A DNA stretch of 64,000 bases, taken from Mesostigma viride. Taxonomy: Eukaryota; Streptophyta; Mesostigmatophyceae; Mesostigmatales; Mesostigmataceae. The DNA lies in the NCBI GenBank assembly GCA_009746045.1, contig RPFO01002108.1, forward strand, positions 1-64,000, read 5' to 3'. Each line of letters opens with the position of its first letter. Position 1 is the first letter of the stretch. The notes beneath the pieces were generated by a model that did no database searches, was not told where the DNA came from, and saw only the letters and a list, made by a program, of their open reading frames with translations. Below, one piece after another: positions 11,842-21,744 of the stretch. The position numbers and the translations under genes are program-made.

Positions 11842-14013
11842 TAATCAGGCTCCCGCACCCTCTTCGCTCCCTCGTGACCCTCCAGCAGTGGCTTTTTCGC
11901 CAGGGTCTTCTTCGGGGTTAGTTCCTATGGATTTGGGGGGGGAGGGGGAACAGTAGGCCTGTCAGCCGGGGGTAACCTGGACAGGTCCTTAGATAGTACC
12001 CCAGATGAAAATTTTTGCCTGCCTGTTTTTATAACCTCTGTAGGAGCTGAATCTTCCCTACCACTACGTGTGCGTCCTCTTATGTTCTTGAATGGTGGTT
12101 TAACCGTCCCTCACACTGTTGTAGACCCTTTCCTGCATGCTGATGAACTCTTGAATGTCTCTGTGTTGGTAGATAGCGGTGCGGCTAGCTCCTTTGTGAG
12201 CGAAGCCCTAGTTAGGCGTTTAGGACTAGTCCCTACCCCTCACACCAAACCCGTTACTGTTCATTATGCTGATGGTCGCACCAGTCATTCCCCGGGTACG
12301 GTGTCCCTTCCCATGGTTATACAAGGACGTACTGTCAACCTGACGGCCACTATAGGCCCTATCACTACCGCTGATGTATTACTAGGATTAGATTGGCACC
12401 AGGATAATAAGATTACTATTAATTATGATACCATGGTCATTTGGTTTCCAGATAGCTCTTACTGGGTACCTGAACGTCATTATAGATTGGAAAATTTATC
12501 CTTGGTAGATATTACTCCTCCTACACCTGTTGATCCTCCTGTAAGACCTATACCTGAAGTATTAATGTCCAATGATGAGTTGCGTTCTGAACTAAAGGAA
12601 TATGGATATTTATTATGTATGTTCCTTCAGTTAGAAGTACAGGAGATACCTATCCCTAATAATAGTGTGGATATAGATATAAACACAGTGGATACAATAG
12701 GAGTGGGATTTACTGAAAATGAAATAGTAAGATACATGGCTGTGATAGATTCCTCAAAGGTTTTTGAAGAAAAGACTCCTTCTTATCCTCCTCCTCGTTC
12801 TGTTTTACACCGTGTAGTTATCAAGGACGGTGCAGTTCCTACGCACTCTCCGATGTATAGAATGGGCCCTACCGAGTTAAAGGAACTAAAACAGATTTTA
12901 GTGTCATTATTAGAAGCAGGATTGATAGAGCCTAGTAACTCCCCCTACTCAGCTGGTGTCCTGTTAGTTCCTAAGCCAAATGGCAAGTTTCGCCTAGTTA
13001 CTGATTATAGGAAGTTGAATGATATTACTGTGAAGTCTAAATACCCTCTACCTCGTATTGATGATATATTTAATAAGGTTAAAGGTTCCACTTGTTTCAC
13101 AGTACTGGATTGTGCGGATGGTTTTTGGCAGTTGCGGATAGCTCCTGAGGATTGCCATAAAACCGCCTTTGCTACCCCTTTTGGTCATTACCAGTTTAGA
13201 GTAGCGGCTATGGGACTCTGTAACTCGCCTGCCTCTTTTCAAATGTTAATGAATGAAGTGCTTAGACCTGTTATGGGAAATTCTCATCTTCCTCAGGTGT
13301 CCTCTGATCTAAAGGATCCTTCCTTCTCCTCTGTTTCTTTATCTGAGCATGACCGTTCTTGTGCTCAAGCTTACTTAGATGATATTCTTATTTACTCTCC
13401 TGATTTTGAAACGCACCTACGTGATTTAAAGAAAGTATTAGAAATAATGGCTGAAAATTCTTTGTGGGCGCGCCGTGCTAAAGTGCGTTCGGGTAGGAGT
13501 GTCCCATTTTTAGGGCACGTTCTGTCAGATGCCGGGGTCGCTACCGACCCGGATAAAACTAAGTCAATTCAGGAATGGCCTACTCCTACCGACGTTAAAG
13601 GTGTACGTAGTTTCCTAGGAATTGCTTCTTACTATAGGCGTTTTATCCCGCGTTTCGCAACTATAGCAGCCCCTATTAATCATTTATTAAAGAAGGATAT
13701 CCCCTTTGTTTGGAGTAGTGAATGTCAGTCGGCTTTTCAGTGCCTAAAATCCCTACTCCTTTCCCCTCCTGTACTCATCCTACCGGATACTACTAAACCC
13801 TTTGTTGTGGCTACAGATGCTAGTAAAGTAGCTATAGGTGGTGTCCTTCTCCAGGATCAGGGTCAGGGCTTACAGCCAATTGAGTATATCTCTAGGACAA
13901 TGCTCCCTGCGGAGCGTAACTATCCTGTACACCAGCAGGAACTCTTAGCTGTGGTGTATTGTTGCCACGCTTGGCAGCACTTCCTTAAAGGTGCCAATTT
14001 GATGTCTGCCTGA
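11842..14013 (+). CDS. gypsy pol, first part: protease, reverse transcriptase, RNase H
   Basis: The frame is open from 11842; possible initiators are GTG at 12070 or ATG at 12079, but in an intact element it would be expressed as part of gag-pol. Visible motifs: protease active site DSGA at 12172-12183; RT with LDCADGFWQL, FGHYQFRVAAMGL and catalytic YLDD at 13372-13383; RT connection with FLGIASYYRRFI; RNase H start with ATDAS and HQQELLAV. The YLDD and DSGA residues are intact. The frame stops at 14011-14013 inside RNase H, and homologous sequence resumes in another frame just downstream, so a one-base change near 13990 has broken it. Base composition is clearly less GC-rich than the third ORF of the same element. 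Confidence 0.9.
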
Positions 14014-16088
14014 ATGAACCCTGTGAGCTAGATCCTTATAGGTTAGTTATCCAAACGGATCATCGTCCCCTTACCCATCTTCTCTCCCAACCCAACCTTA
14101 CCCCTCGGCAAGCGCGCTGGATGGAATTTTTAGCACAGTTTTCCCCTTTTAAACTTCAGTATGTCAAGGGTGTAGATAACATAGTACCAGATGCACTCTC
14201 TCGTCGTGCAGACTATTCCTTCTTCGAGGACCTTGATGTTCTCAATACTACTCTAGTTCCTACTACTATGGGTGTAACCCCTTATGGTGAACTACCTGAT
14301 GATGAATCCTATGCCTACCTCTTTCATACAGCTGTTCGCATGCCTGATCTCCTTTCTCACGTAGGACTCTCTCTCCCGTGTGAGGCCCTTCCCGTGGCCT
14401 CGGTGGGGGGGGAGGGGAAAAATAAAATTTCTATACCGCTTAGCCATATAGCGACTAGGTCAGGAAAGTCTTATGAAAACGTAGTCCCTCTAGGACCTCC
14501 CCTTCTCTTTGGCAAGGCGGTAGGAGATCTCTTTAAACCTGTTCTGGATACTTCTGTAGCGATGCCTACCTCTGATCTTGAACGCCTTATTAGTAGATTT
14601 ACGGCCACTGAGCCGGAAGCATTAGCTGCCATTGCTGCACATCCCCAACAATTAGGCAAGCACCCTTGTAAATTTGTAGGTGGGTTTTTATATGTGCAGA
14701 TAGCAGATTCTCCCCCTCAATGGCGCCTGTATGTCCCTCCTATCTGTCGCTCCTCCTTGCTCTTTGAGTTGCATGACTTAGCTGCTCATCAGGGTGGTAA
14801 ACGGGTACGGGACCTAGTAGCCCGCTCTTATTACTGGCCTTCCCTTTATAAGGATGTAGATGAGTATGTTAGAACTTGTCAATCTTGCCAGGAAATGAAA
14901 CCCAATAATGTAGGACAGATAGCAGAACCTAGGACCTTGCCTGACCCCATCATGCCTTGGGATTCTATCATGATGGATTTTGTAGGACCTTTTAGAAAGA
15001 ATGATAGGGGCAATGCCCAAATCCTTGTGTTCATAGATCGTTTTACTCGTATGTGCCATCTTGTGCCGTGTCCTTTAGAACTCACCGCACGTGATTGCGC
15101 ACGCCTATACCTCAATAATGTATATAGATATCATGGATTGAGTAGGCAGTTTATTAGTGATAAGGATAAATTATTTACCTCAGATTTTTGGCAGCAGTTT
15201 TTCGCTGCCATCGGTACCAAGGTTACCTACGGTACTGCCTACCACTCCTCCTCCTCTCATTTAGTAGAGCGTCTTAATAGAGTAGTAGAAGAAGCGCTTA
15301 GGCACTATGTTAATGGCTCGGGTAGTGATTGGGAGGATTATTTATGTTTGGTAGAGTTCTCCCTCAACAATTGTCCCCAAGCTGCGCATGGATATACGCC
15401 CTTCTTCTTAGATACTGGTAGACAGCCCCTTACCCCTACCTCTCTCTTAGCTAGTCCTCTACGGGACAAGGATGATGTGTCCCGAGATACTGTAGAAGGT
15501 GTACAGTCCTTACTAGATAGAATGAAAACTGCTCATGACCACGCGATCTCAGGGTACCAAAAAGCTCAGGCTAAGTACCTTGCTAGGTTGCGTGCCTCCT
15601 TAGATAGACGAGCACCTGAGATAGAAATAGGAGATCTAGTATTAGTAGAAGGCCCCCGTGTTGGCCGTTTTGCTCATAAGTTTGAAGCAGAACTGAAGGT
15701 CAAACTTAGGCCCGCCTTCTTAGGACCCTTCCATGTGTTGTCTAGGGTAGGAAATTTCTTATATAAAGTCGATATCCCTACCTCCTGGCAAACGCATTCA
15801 AACACCTTCCATAGGAGCCAGCTTAAACTGTACCATCCTAGTACGTTCGCTGGCAGGGAGTTAGCGCCTGCCCCTTTAGAGCATAACCCTGACACTGGGG
15901 AAGTAGAAGACGAAGTAGAAAGCATCGTGGCCCATAGAGATATCAAAAAGGGCCGCGGTACCCAGCGTCAGTATAAAGTGAAGTGGATGTATGCTCGTAG
16001 TGAAGTAGATAAGGTTTGGTATACGGAGAGTGAGCTAGATGGGTGTAGTCGCCTGCTGCAGGAATATAAAACCCTGCACAAGCTCTAG
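13989..16088 (+). CDS. gypsy pol, second part: RNase H end, integrase, chromodomain
   Basis: This continues pol in the frame that is minus one relative to the preceding ORF; the first ATG is 14121, but homology starts upstream (QTDHRPLTHLL of RNase H). Integrase has an HHCC zinc-binding region (LHDLAAHQG ... CQSCQEMKP, about 14767-14905). The core has MDFVGPF (first Asp), ISDKDKLFTSDFW (second Asp) and VERLNRVVEEALR (Glu), so the DDE triad appears complete. A chromodomain lies at the C-terminus (about 15910-16060: VESIVAHRDIKKG ... YKVKWMYA ... VWYTESEL). In chromoviruses this domain directs integration to particular chromatin. The stop is at 16086-16088; the next ORF overlaps or follows in another frame. 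Confidence 0.9.
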   Translation, partial: RCQFDVCLNEPCELDPYRLVIQTDHRPLTHLLSQPNLTPRQARWMEFLAQFSPFKLQYVKGVDNIVPDALSRRADYSFFEDLDVLNTTLVPTTMGVTPYGELPDDESYAYLFHTAVRMPDLLSHVGLSLPCEALPVASVGGEGKNKISIPLSHIATRSGKSYENVVPLGPPLLFGKAVGDLFKPVLDTSVAMPTSDLERLISRFTATEPEALAAIAAHPQQLGKHPCKFVGGFLYVQIADSPPQWRLYVPPICRSSLLFELHDLAAHQGGKRVRDLVARSYYWPSLYKDVDEYVRTCQSCQEMKPNNVGQIAEPRTLPDPIMPWDSIMMDFVGPFRKNDRGNAQILVFIDRFTRMCHLVPCPLELTARDCARLYLNNVYRYHGLSRQFISDKDKLFTSDFWQQFFAAIGTKVTYGTAYHSSSSHLVERLNRVVEEALRHYVNGSGSDWEDYLCLVEFSLNNCPQAAHGYTPFFLDTGRQPLTPTSLLASPLRDKDDVSRDTVEGVQSLLDRMKTAHDHAISGYQKAQAKYLARLRASLDRRAPEIEIGDLVLVEGPRVGRFAHKFEAELKVKLRPAFLGPFHVLSRVGNFLYKVDIPTSWQTHSNTFHRSQLKLYHPSTFAGRELAPAPLEHNPDTGEVEDEVESIVAHRDIKKGRGTQRQYKVKWMYARSEVDKVWYTESELDGCSRLLQEYKTLHKL

Positions 16089-16164
16089 TTGTAGGCCTTC
16101 TCCTCTCTTATGTTATGTCTGCTGTCGACGGGTGGTTGGTTGTCCCCTCCCCTCCGCAGCCGTC

Positions 16165-18453
16165 ATGTCAGAGCCTACCCCTCCGGCTGAGAGCCCGCTG
16201 CCGTCCCTGCCCCTACCGGACCCTGAGCTGTACTTCGAGGCCCTTCCGGGTCGTTGGGTTTCACGGTCTAGTTTCCCGGGTGGCGTCGTGCATCCGGCCC
16301 TCCAGGCCCAGCATGCGGGCATAGTCCGGGCGGCTCTCTTCGGGGTCACGTGGTACGGTCCTTCCCCTGCTGAACCGCATCAGCTTGTTTTGCACGGATT
16401 TGACGATGCCGGCCACTGTTTGCTAGAATGTGGCTCCAGCTGTCCAGCCCTGGGACAGATAGCTGCGATTCTCCAGTGCCCCAGGGTGTTTTCCTACCTT
16501 TCTACCCCTGTGGGCCGCTCCTGCCTACGGGATGTGTTCCCCTGGCTTCCTGCCGAGGGTGATGCGGAGCTGGATGAGAACCCCTGCGACCTGTTACGGG
16601 CCGTAGAGTTTATGGAGATAGCAGACCAGAACGCGGGTGTAGGATTTGGCGACCCTACCCCTACGGACGCGCCGGTAGAGGCGCAGTATTCCCCTGAGTA
16701 TTCGGCCTCCCCTGCGGCGTCCTCCTCTTCAGTGTCGGCGCCTTCCCCTGTCCCGTCTTCACCGAGGTCGGTCCTGTGCGCATCGGTGGAGCCTACCCCT
16801 TCGGGCTCTGGTCGTGAGCCTGATCCTCTTGCGGCGACAGTTTCTGCGATGCAGGCGCAGATCCAGTCCCTGACGGCGGCCTTCGGGGCCTTCATGGCGG
16901 CCCAGGCGCACGCTCCAGCCACGCCAGGTGGGGTGTCTGTTGCAGCTGTGCCCCCTTCCCCTTCGGTCGCCTCGGCGTCTACGGTTCCCTCTGGTGCTGC
17001 AGCTCCTACGCCTTCGGCTACCGCTGCGCCTGCTACTGACGTACCTGCGCCTCGGCGCGAGTCCGCCGTCCCAGTGGCAGCGCCCGCCGCCGCCGCGTCC
17101 GAGCCGCCCACCACGTCAGCGCCGCCCTCGCGGGGTTTCTTCAGCGACCCGGGCGGTCTTCCCAGGCTTTGGGAGGGCGGTCCTCCGCAGAGGATCCCGG
17201 TGCCTGACTGGAGCTTGGACGGTAACCAGTCGTATGCCGGATTGCCTGTCCCCACGGGTCCTATTTTCAACATGTGGCCTGGTGGTGCTCCACCCCCAGA
17301 GACCGGCGCGCCAGTTGCGGAGGCGGGTCCGTCGCGACCCCCTGCGGCCTCGGGTCCGACGCGGCCCCCTGTTGTACCGGCACCTTCTGCGCCTGTGCCG
17401 GTTCCTACCCCTTCGTCGGCCCCTGCCCCTTCGGCCCCGCGGTCTTTGGCTGCGGTTGTTCGGTCCAGTGGCTCTGACCCGCGCGCCACCCGCGCTGCCG
17501 ATTCCCTTCGGGAGTTGTCAGAGGGCGATCGGGATCGGGCCCCTTCTGTGGTGCATGCGACTCCGGAGTCGCGCGACACGCCTGTCTTCGGGTATGGTAT
17601 GTCTGCGCTCGCTTGCCGCCAGTGTGACCTGCCGCGCGCCTCCGCCGAGCTGGCCATTTCGCCCATGTCCTACGGGTTCTCCCAGGTGTGTCGGGCGCCG
17701 CGGGACCGTAACCTACCAGTTGAGACTGATCGGCCTCCTTTCGACATGGTTATTTTGGCTGATCCGGTGTTCCAGGGTGAGATCCTGGTTCGGCGCGTCC
17801 TGTACCGCTGGGCGCGGCGCCACAATGACTTGGACACCTACGGCGGGTTCCAGTGGGCCTACCCTCCGCCTCTGGGCATTATGGCCTCAGATGCTCTTAC
17901 GGTAGATTTTCCTGCGGTGCCGGGTGCCACGTACAGCACCGTCCTTCAGCCCATCCTAGAGTGGGATGCCCGTCGTCCAGCGCCCATCCCGGGCCAGGGT
18001 TTGGACTCTCGGGGTCATCCTCCTCCCCGGGCTAGCGACTACCTTGAGACGTTCGGGTCGCGACAGTGTGCCCGCCGGTGGCGTTCCCGCGAGATTCGGC
18101 ACATCCGGTTGTGGCCGTCCAACGTGGAGCCCCTGGTAGATCTGTTTTTCCCGACGGGTATGCGCCCTCGGATCCGGTACCATCGCCTGCTCCTTCGGGC
18201 TCTCTGCCTGATCGCGGTAGAGCCTTTCCTACGCCTCTTTGCCTGCGGTTTCCTGGACTGGGCCCGGGGCCAGGTCGTTCTTACACAGCATAGGTACTAC
18301 TGGGCCTTCCTGGGACTTTTCCCTGACGGCGTGTGGGCCGATGTTTTCCTCACTGTAGATAGGCACGACAATGCTGAGGATGTGTCTCACTACCAGGCTT
18401 ACCTGGATGTCCTGCTGGCCTCCCGTGGTACCTACCAGACGGATGGCCATTAG
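16165..18453 (+). CDS. Third ORF of the gypsy element, unknown function
   Basis: The ATG at 16165 gives about 762 residues; the frame is open upstream to 16039, overlapping the integrase ORF. Three parts are visible: an N-terminal globular part (about residues 1-165, rich in Trp/Cys/Leu); a long low-complexity Pro/Ala/Ser/Val stretch (about 165-470) with a short Ala/Gln helix (MQAQIQSLTAAFGAFMAAQ); and a C-terminal globular part (about 500-762) with many Arg/Trp/Tyr. I see no signal peptide, transmembrane segment, zinc knuckle or catalytic motif. It sits where an env-like ORF would be, but does not look like an envelope. It is visibly much more GC-rich, with different codon choice, than pol, suggesting a separate origin such as a captured host gene. 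It ends about 370 bp before the 3' LTR. The long intact frame argues it is not random, but function is unknown. Confidence 0.7.
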   Translation: MSEPTPPAESPLPSLPLPDPELYFEALPGRWVSRSSFPGGVVHPALQAQHAGIVRAALFGVTWYGPSPAEPHQLVLHGFDDAGHCLLECGSSCPALGQIAAILQCPRVFSYLSTPVGRSCLRDVFPWLPAEGDAELDENPCDLLRAVEFMEIADQNAGVGFGDPTPTDAPVEAQYSPEYSASPAASSSSVSAPSPVPSSPRSVLCASVEPTPSGSGREPDPLAATVSAMQAQIQSLTAAFGAFMAAQAHAPATPGGVSVAAVPPSPSVASASTVPSGAAAPTPSATAAPATDVPAPRRESAVPVAAPAAAASEPPTTSAPPSRGFFSDPGGLPRLWEGGPPQRIPVPDWSLDGNQSYAGLPVPTGPIFNMWPGGAPPPETGAPVAEAGPSRPPAASGPTRPPVVPAPSAPVPVPTPSSAPAPSAPRSLAAVVRSSGSDPRATRAADSLRELSEGDRDRAPSVVHATPESRDTPVFGYGMSALACRQCDLPRASAELAISPMSYGFSQVCRAPRDRNLPVETDRPPFDMVILADPVFQGEILVRRVLYRWARRHNDLDTYGGFQWAYPPPLGIMASDALTVDFPAVPGATYSTVLQPILEWDARRPAPIPGQGLDSRGHPPPRASDYLETFGSRQCARRWRSREIRHIRLWPSNVEPLVDLFFPTGMRPRIRYHRLLLRALCLIAVEPFLRLFACGFLDWARGQVVLTQHRYYWAFLGLFPDGVWADVFLTVDRHDNAEDVSHYQAYLDVLLASRGTYQTDGH

Positions 18454-18822
18454 ATAGAGGGCCTTAGGCCCGACCTGAGGGTGTTGTCCCTCCGGTATGT
18501 AGAGTCGCCCTCATGTTCTGGCCAGTTGACTGGTCGTTCTTGGTCCTTGGTGCTGATTGGTTTACTCTGTGTGTCCTGCCCAGTGCCGTTCCCCCCGGCA
18601 AGGACTTTGTTCCAGGCAGTTAGGGGAACCTACCACCAGGCTTGGTGCTGGCTAACCCTACACCTCCAGGCGTGGTGGTGGAGACCGTGTGAACTATTGG
18701 TGCCTTGTATCTTGGATGGCCTGCTGACTGTGTTAGTGTGTGCTGGGTGCATTAGGTTTCCTACCCCTTGTTTTCCTCCCTGTGCGTAGGGAGAGGGCTC
18801 CCTACCTTTGTGGGGGGGGAGG

Positions 18823-19401
18823 TGTTACGTCGCGTAACAATTCGTTGTAGTTACGGACGTAAATTAGGTCTTTTGCCTCGGTTGTCCCTAGGTTTACGTT
18901 TAGGCTCCTACCGGGACATTATTGTCCTCGTAACAGTACTGTGGTACATTGGGTGCTGTTGGGCGCCGCGCCGCGTACTTTACTAGTGGTCCTTATCCTG
19001 TGGTAGAATGTAGTGGACCAGCGTGCATCAGTAGATGTAGTGGACCAGCGTGCATCTGTAGGCGAGGGCCATGTCGGCCCGAGCGTGTTGGACCGTTGGT
19101 GACCATTTATGCGCGTCCTACCCTTTGTGTGTGCACTCGGCGTGTGTTAAATGAATTAACACAATTATAGGCTTGGGTCACGGCAGTGTAGTTGTGTTTC
19201 CTTCCTCTATTCCTGGAGTAAACGGGTTTTGATAAATGGTTGTATGGCGTATTATAGTCGGTAACACTTACGTTAATGCATTGAGATCAGCTCCGTCACG
19301 TTCGTCTTTCGCCAGAGGGTTGAGTAGAGGAGGCCTGACCAGTTTAGGTAGTATCAGGCCCATTAGAGGTAGAGGCGGAGGTAGATATCCGCGGCGTAAC
19401 A
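18823..19401 (+). repeat. 3' LTR of the gypsy element
   Basis: It begins TGTTACGTCGCG immediately after the polypurine tract GGGGGGGGAGG and ends CGCGGCGTAACA; the ends form an imperfect 12-bp inverted repeat with TG...CA termini. Length is 579 bp. An internal tandem (GTAGTGGACCAGCGTGCATC, twice at about 19010-19050) is visible. No matching 5' LTR exists in the window, so insertion age cannot be estimated from LTR divergence. Confidence 0.8.
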
Positions 19402-21740
19402 CCTACCTACCTCCCCTTTAAGTTAACGGTTTTTGAGGCTCTGTAACTTCTAACCTAGAGACCCCGGCCCTGGGGTTGCGACCAGTGGCAAACCGACATG
19501 CTTGTTTTCGCGAGATCTACTCGAATCCAGCATCATGATGTAAATTTTCTTGTTTTTTTCCACCCGCCATGGACTGAGTGCACTCCAGCACTTTTCACTT
19601 TGGCTGGCGCCGGGCGGCGCGATAGGCCAAACTCTGGAGTACGCTCATGTACGATTTTAGGGGGGGATGTCCCCCCTCCTCTTCTGAACGTACTGAGGCG
19701 CCTGGGCGGACACGTGCCGAATCGTCACGCGGCATGGAAATCAAATGAATTTTCCGCCATGAACACGTCTTCAGCAATCAGCACTCTTTCAGCCAGTTCG
19801 CCTTGCGCCGCGCCGGCCATGCACTCATGTTCTGTACGATCAGTGACTGCGTATCTTGAGTTGCGTAACTTTGCGTTGTCACAGGAGGGGTGGCATGGCC
19901 GGGCAAATTTCCTGCAACCGGAGAGGGTTGTCCCAGGGGCTCGATTTTCGCGGGGCCCATGGTTAACCGCGGTGTTGTCACTAGTCAAATGTTAGCCACT
20001 AGGTAACCAACAGGATCTTGTTGACTGGATCTCTGGCTGGACCCCCAGCAAGCAGAGATTTGGCTTGAGATCTCAAGGGCCGTCTAGGCGTCTACCGTCA
20101 CGTGCAATGTCGGACGCTGACGTGCCACGTGTTTTCAACATTCTTTCGACATCGGGTTTTTGCCCAGGGCTGCCGCCGCGCCGCGCCTTCGGGCGTTTAG
20201 GCCGTCCTTTTCGCGCCCCAAAACACGCCATCCCAGGTCCGGAAATCCGAAGCCCTGATAAGCCAAGGGCGTTGGAGGACCTCTCGAGGCATATTCAGAT
20301 TCCGAATGGTAATTGAACCATCGAAAGGACCATGCAAAGCGGCCGTTACATTACACCATGTATACCGGTATAGATCTGCCGTAACTGCTCCTGAGCCTCC
20401 TGGAAAAATATGCCACGCAAGTATCCCCGTGTTCCAGCATAGGATTCGTCGGTTACAAAGGAATGACGACGGCGCGTCGCTCCGTCAGCAATGCCAATTG
20501 CCACAATGCCATGCAAGCTCAAAATCCCTATTTTGGCGAGCACGATAGGCGCAGTTTGGAGCTCACCTCATCGAGGAAATCGTCGGTCTGCCTTATGAAA
20601 TATCGGCAAAGTCAAAGCCATTACAAGCACTCTCTTTCAGACTTCAAAGAAAATGACGTGCGTTTCTCCTCGCTGTACCAGCATTCCGTCGTCCGACATT
20701 TTCGGTGAGCGCGAGATCGCAAGATCGCCGCGTTCCCCCTTTCTCGGGAGTGCTGTCCAACAAAAGAAAGAAGTACTCAATCAAAAATCGGCCGCGGGAA
20801 CTCCCACCCGCGCTCTTTTATTCAGGGAAGCTCCGCTAACCAATAAGGTTAGCAGCCTACCCTGGAATCTTGGAATGGTGGCCGGTCTGCTTGACAAGCC
20901 AAAGCCTTCTGCTGCCTTCTCGTCCGCAGGAGCTGGAGTGCCCGATCTTAAGGGACTCGGCTTTGATGAAGAGAAGATTCGGCGTTTAGAAGCCGAGCTA
21001 GGCGGAGCCTTTGCCGATGGGGGGGAAATGTACCACTCCCATCTAGCAGAAAGAATGGCCAGCCCCCGAGGAGGGCATTAAAGAAACTGCTGGCTTAACC
21101 AGAATCTTCCACGTTGGGCGAGATTCGTCAAGTTTGCCTTTTGCAATCGTGGGAGCAGGTGCACGCCACCGTCGCAGCTCAAAACTCTGTACAGCGCCCT
21201 TAATTTTTCTGTACAGTGCGTCTTCGAGAGAAAAACAAAAGACACGGTGTTGAAATGGCCCAGCTATAATATGGGCCGGTCTTGCCGCTGCCATTATTTA
21301 TTCAGTATTATTCAGCTGCATGGTTTCATGGGCTTTCGCCCCATGTTATGTACAGTATGCTTACACTTCGACGCCATCCAAGGACCCTGGTGTGAGCTGC
21401 TTGAGCAGCGCCACTTGTGTGAGGTTATTGATGGAATCAACCAATTTCTTTGGCCAGTCGTGATTGGCCACGATGTGCAGAACACCTTTTATTTATTGTT
21501 TCACCTGTACTTTTCTACACTGAACGAGAATGATCTGTTTCTTACTAAGGTAGTTATCATGTTAGTTAACGATGGGTACATCAACCTGCCAATTCGTGGA
21601 GTTACAACACTAAGCGATTGGACATATGCTGCGCCTGGTATACATGAGCAAGTTGACGTGTAAAGTAGTACTTATTTGGTTGAGCTCGATCATAATTAAC
21701 AGTATAAATTCCTATGTATTTCACTTGTGCTGCTGCAAAA
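19402..21740. other. Spacer with no recognisable gene
   Basis: About 2.3 kb between the gypsy LTR and the next retroelement. Open frames of 138-165 codons (19498-19995 +; 20653-21081 +; 21247-21663 +) are present, but I recognise no domain. The stretch 20935-21081 reads like an exon (preceded by TCGTCCGCAG; charged sequence with KIRRLEAELGG; stop at 21079), but nothing joins it. A GGGGGG-ATGT-CCCCCC hairpin lies near 19661-19680. Confidence 0.4.
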
Positions 21741-21744
21741 TAAC

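Larger units (their letters stand above)
11640..19401 (+). mobile_element. Ty3/gypsy chromovirus-type LTR retrotransposon, 5'-truncated
   Basis: Order on the plus strand: gag C-terminal remnant, aspartic protease, reverse transcriptase, RNase H, integrase, chromodomain, an additional large ORF, a G-rich polypurine tract (18811-18822), then a 3' LTR. Protease-RT-RH-IN order with a C-terminal chromodomain is the chromovirus arrangement of Ty3/gypsy. The 5' LTR, primer-binding site and most of gag are absent: the zinc-knuckle remnant at about 11640 directly adjoins unrelated DNA, so this copy is 5'-truncated. A single frame break separates RNase H from integrase. The copy is therefore not autonomous, although long stretches of pol remain open, suggesting fairly recent insertion. 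Confidence 0.9.

Noticed and set aside
16494..17666. 390-codon minus-strand frame
   Set aside because: Shadow of the GC-rich third ORF of the gypsy element; Gly/Ala/Glu-rich low complexity opposite the Pro/Ala/Ser linker.
19655..19690. GGGGGG-ATGT-CCCCCC hairpin as a terminator
   Set aside because: No adjacent gene and no reason to expect bacterial-type terminators in this DNA; probably chance in a G/C-rich stretch.
21247..21663. 138-codon ORF as a host gene
   Set aside because: Open and plausible in composition, but no domain, no splice partners and no second evidence.
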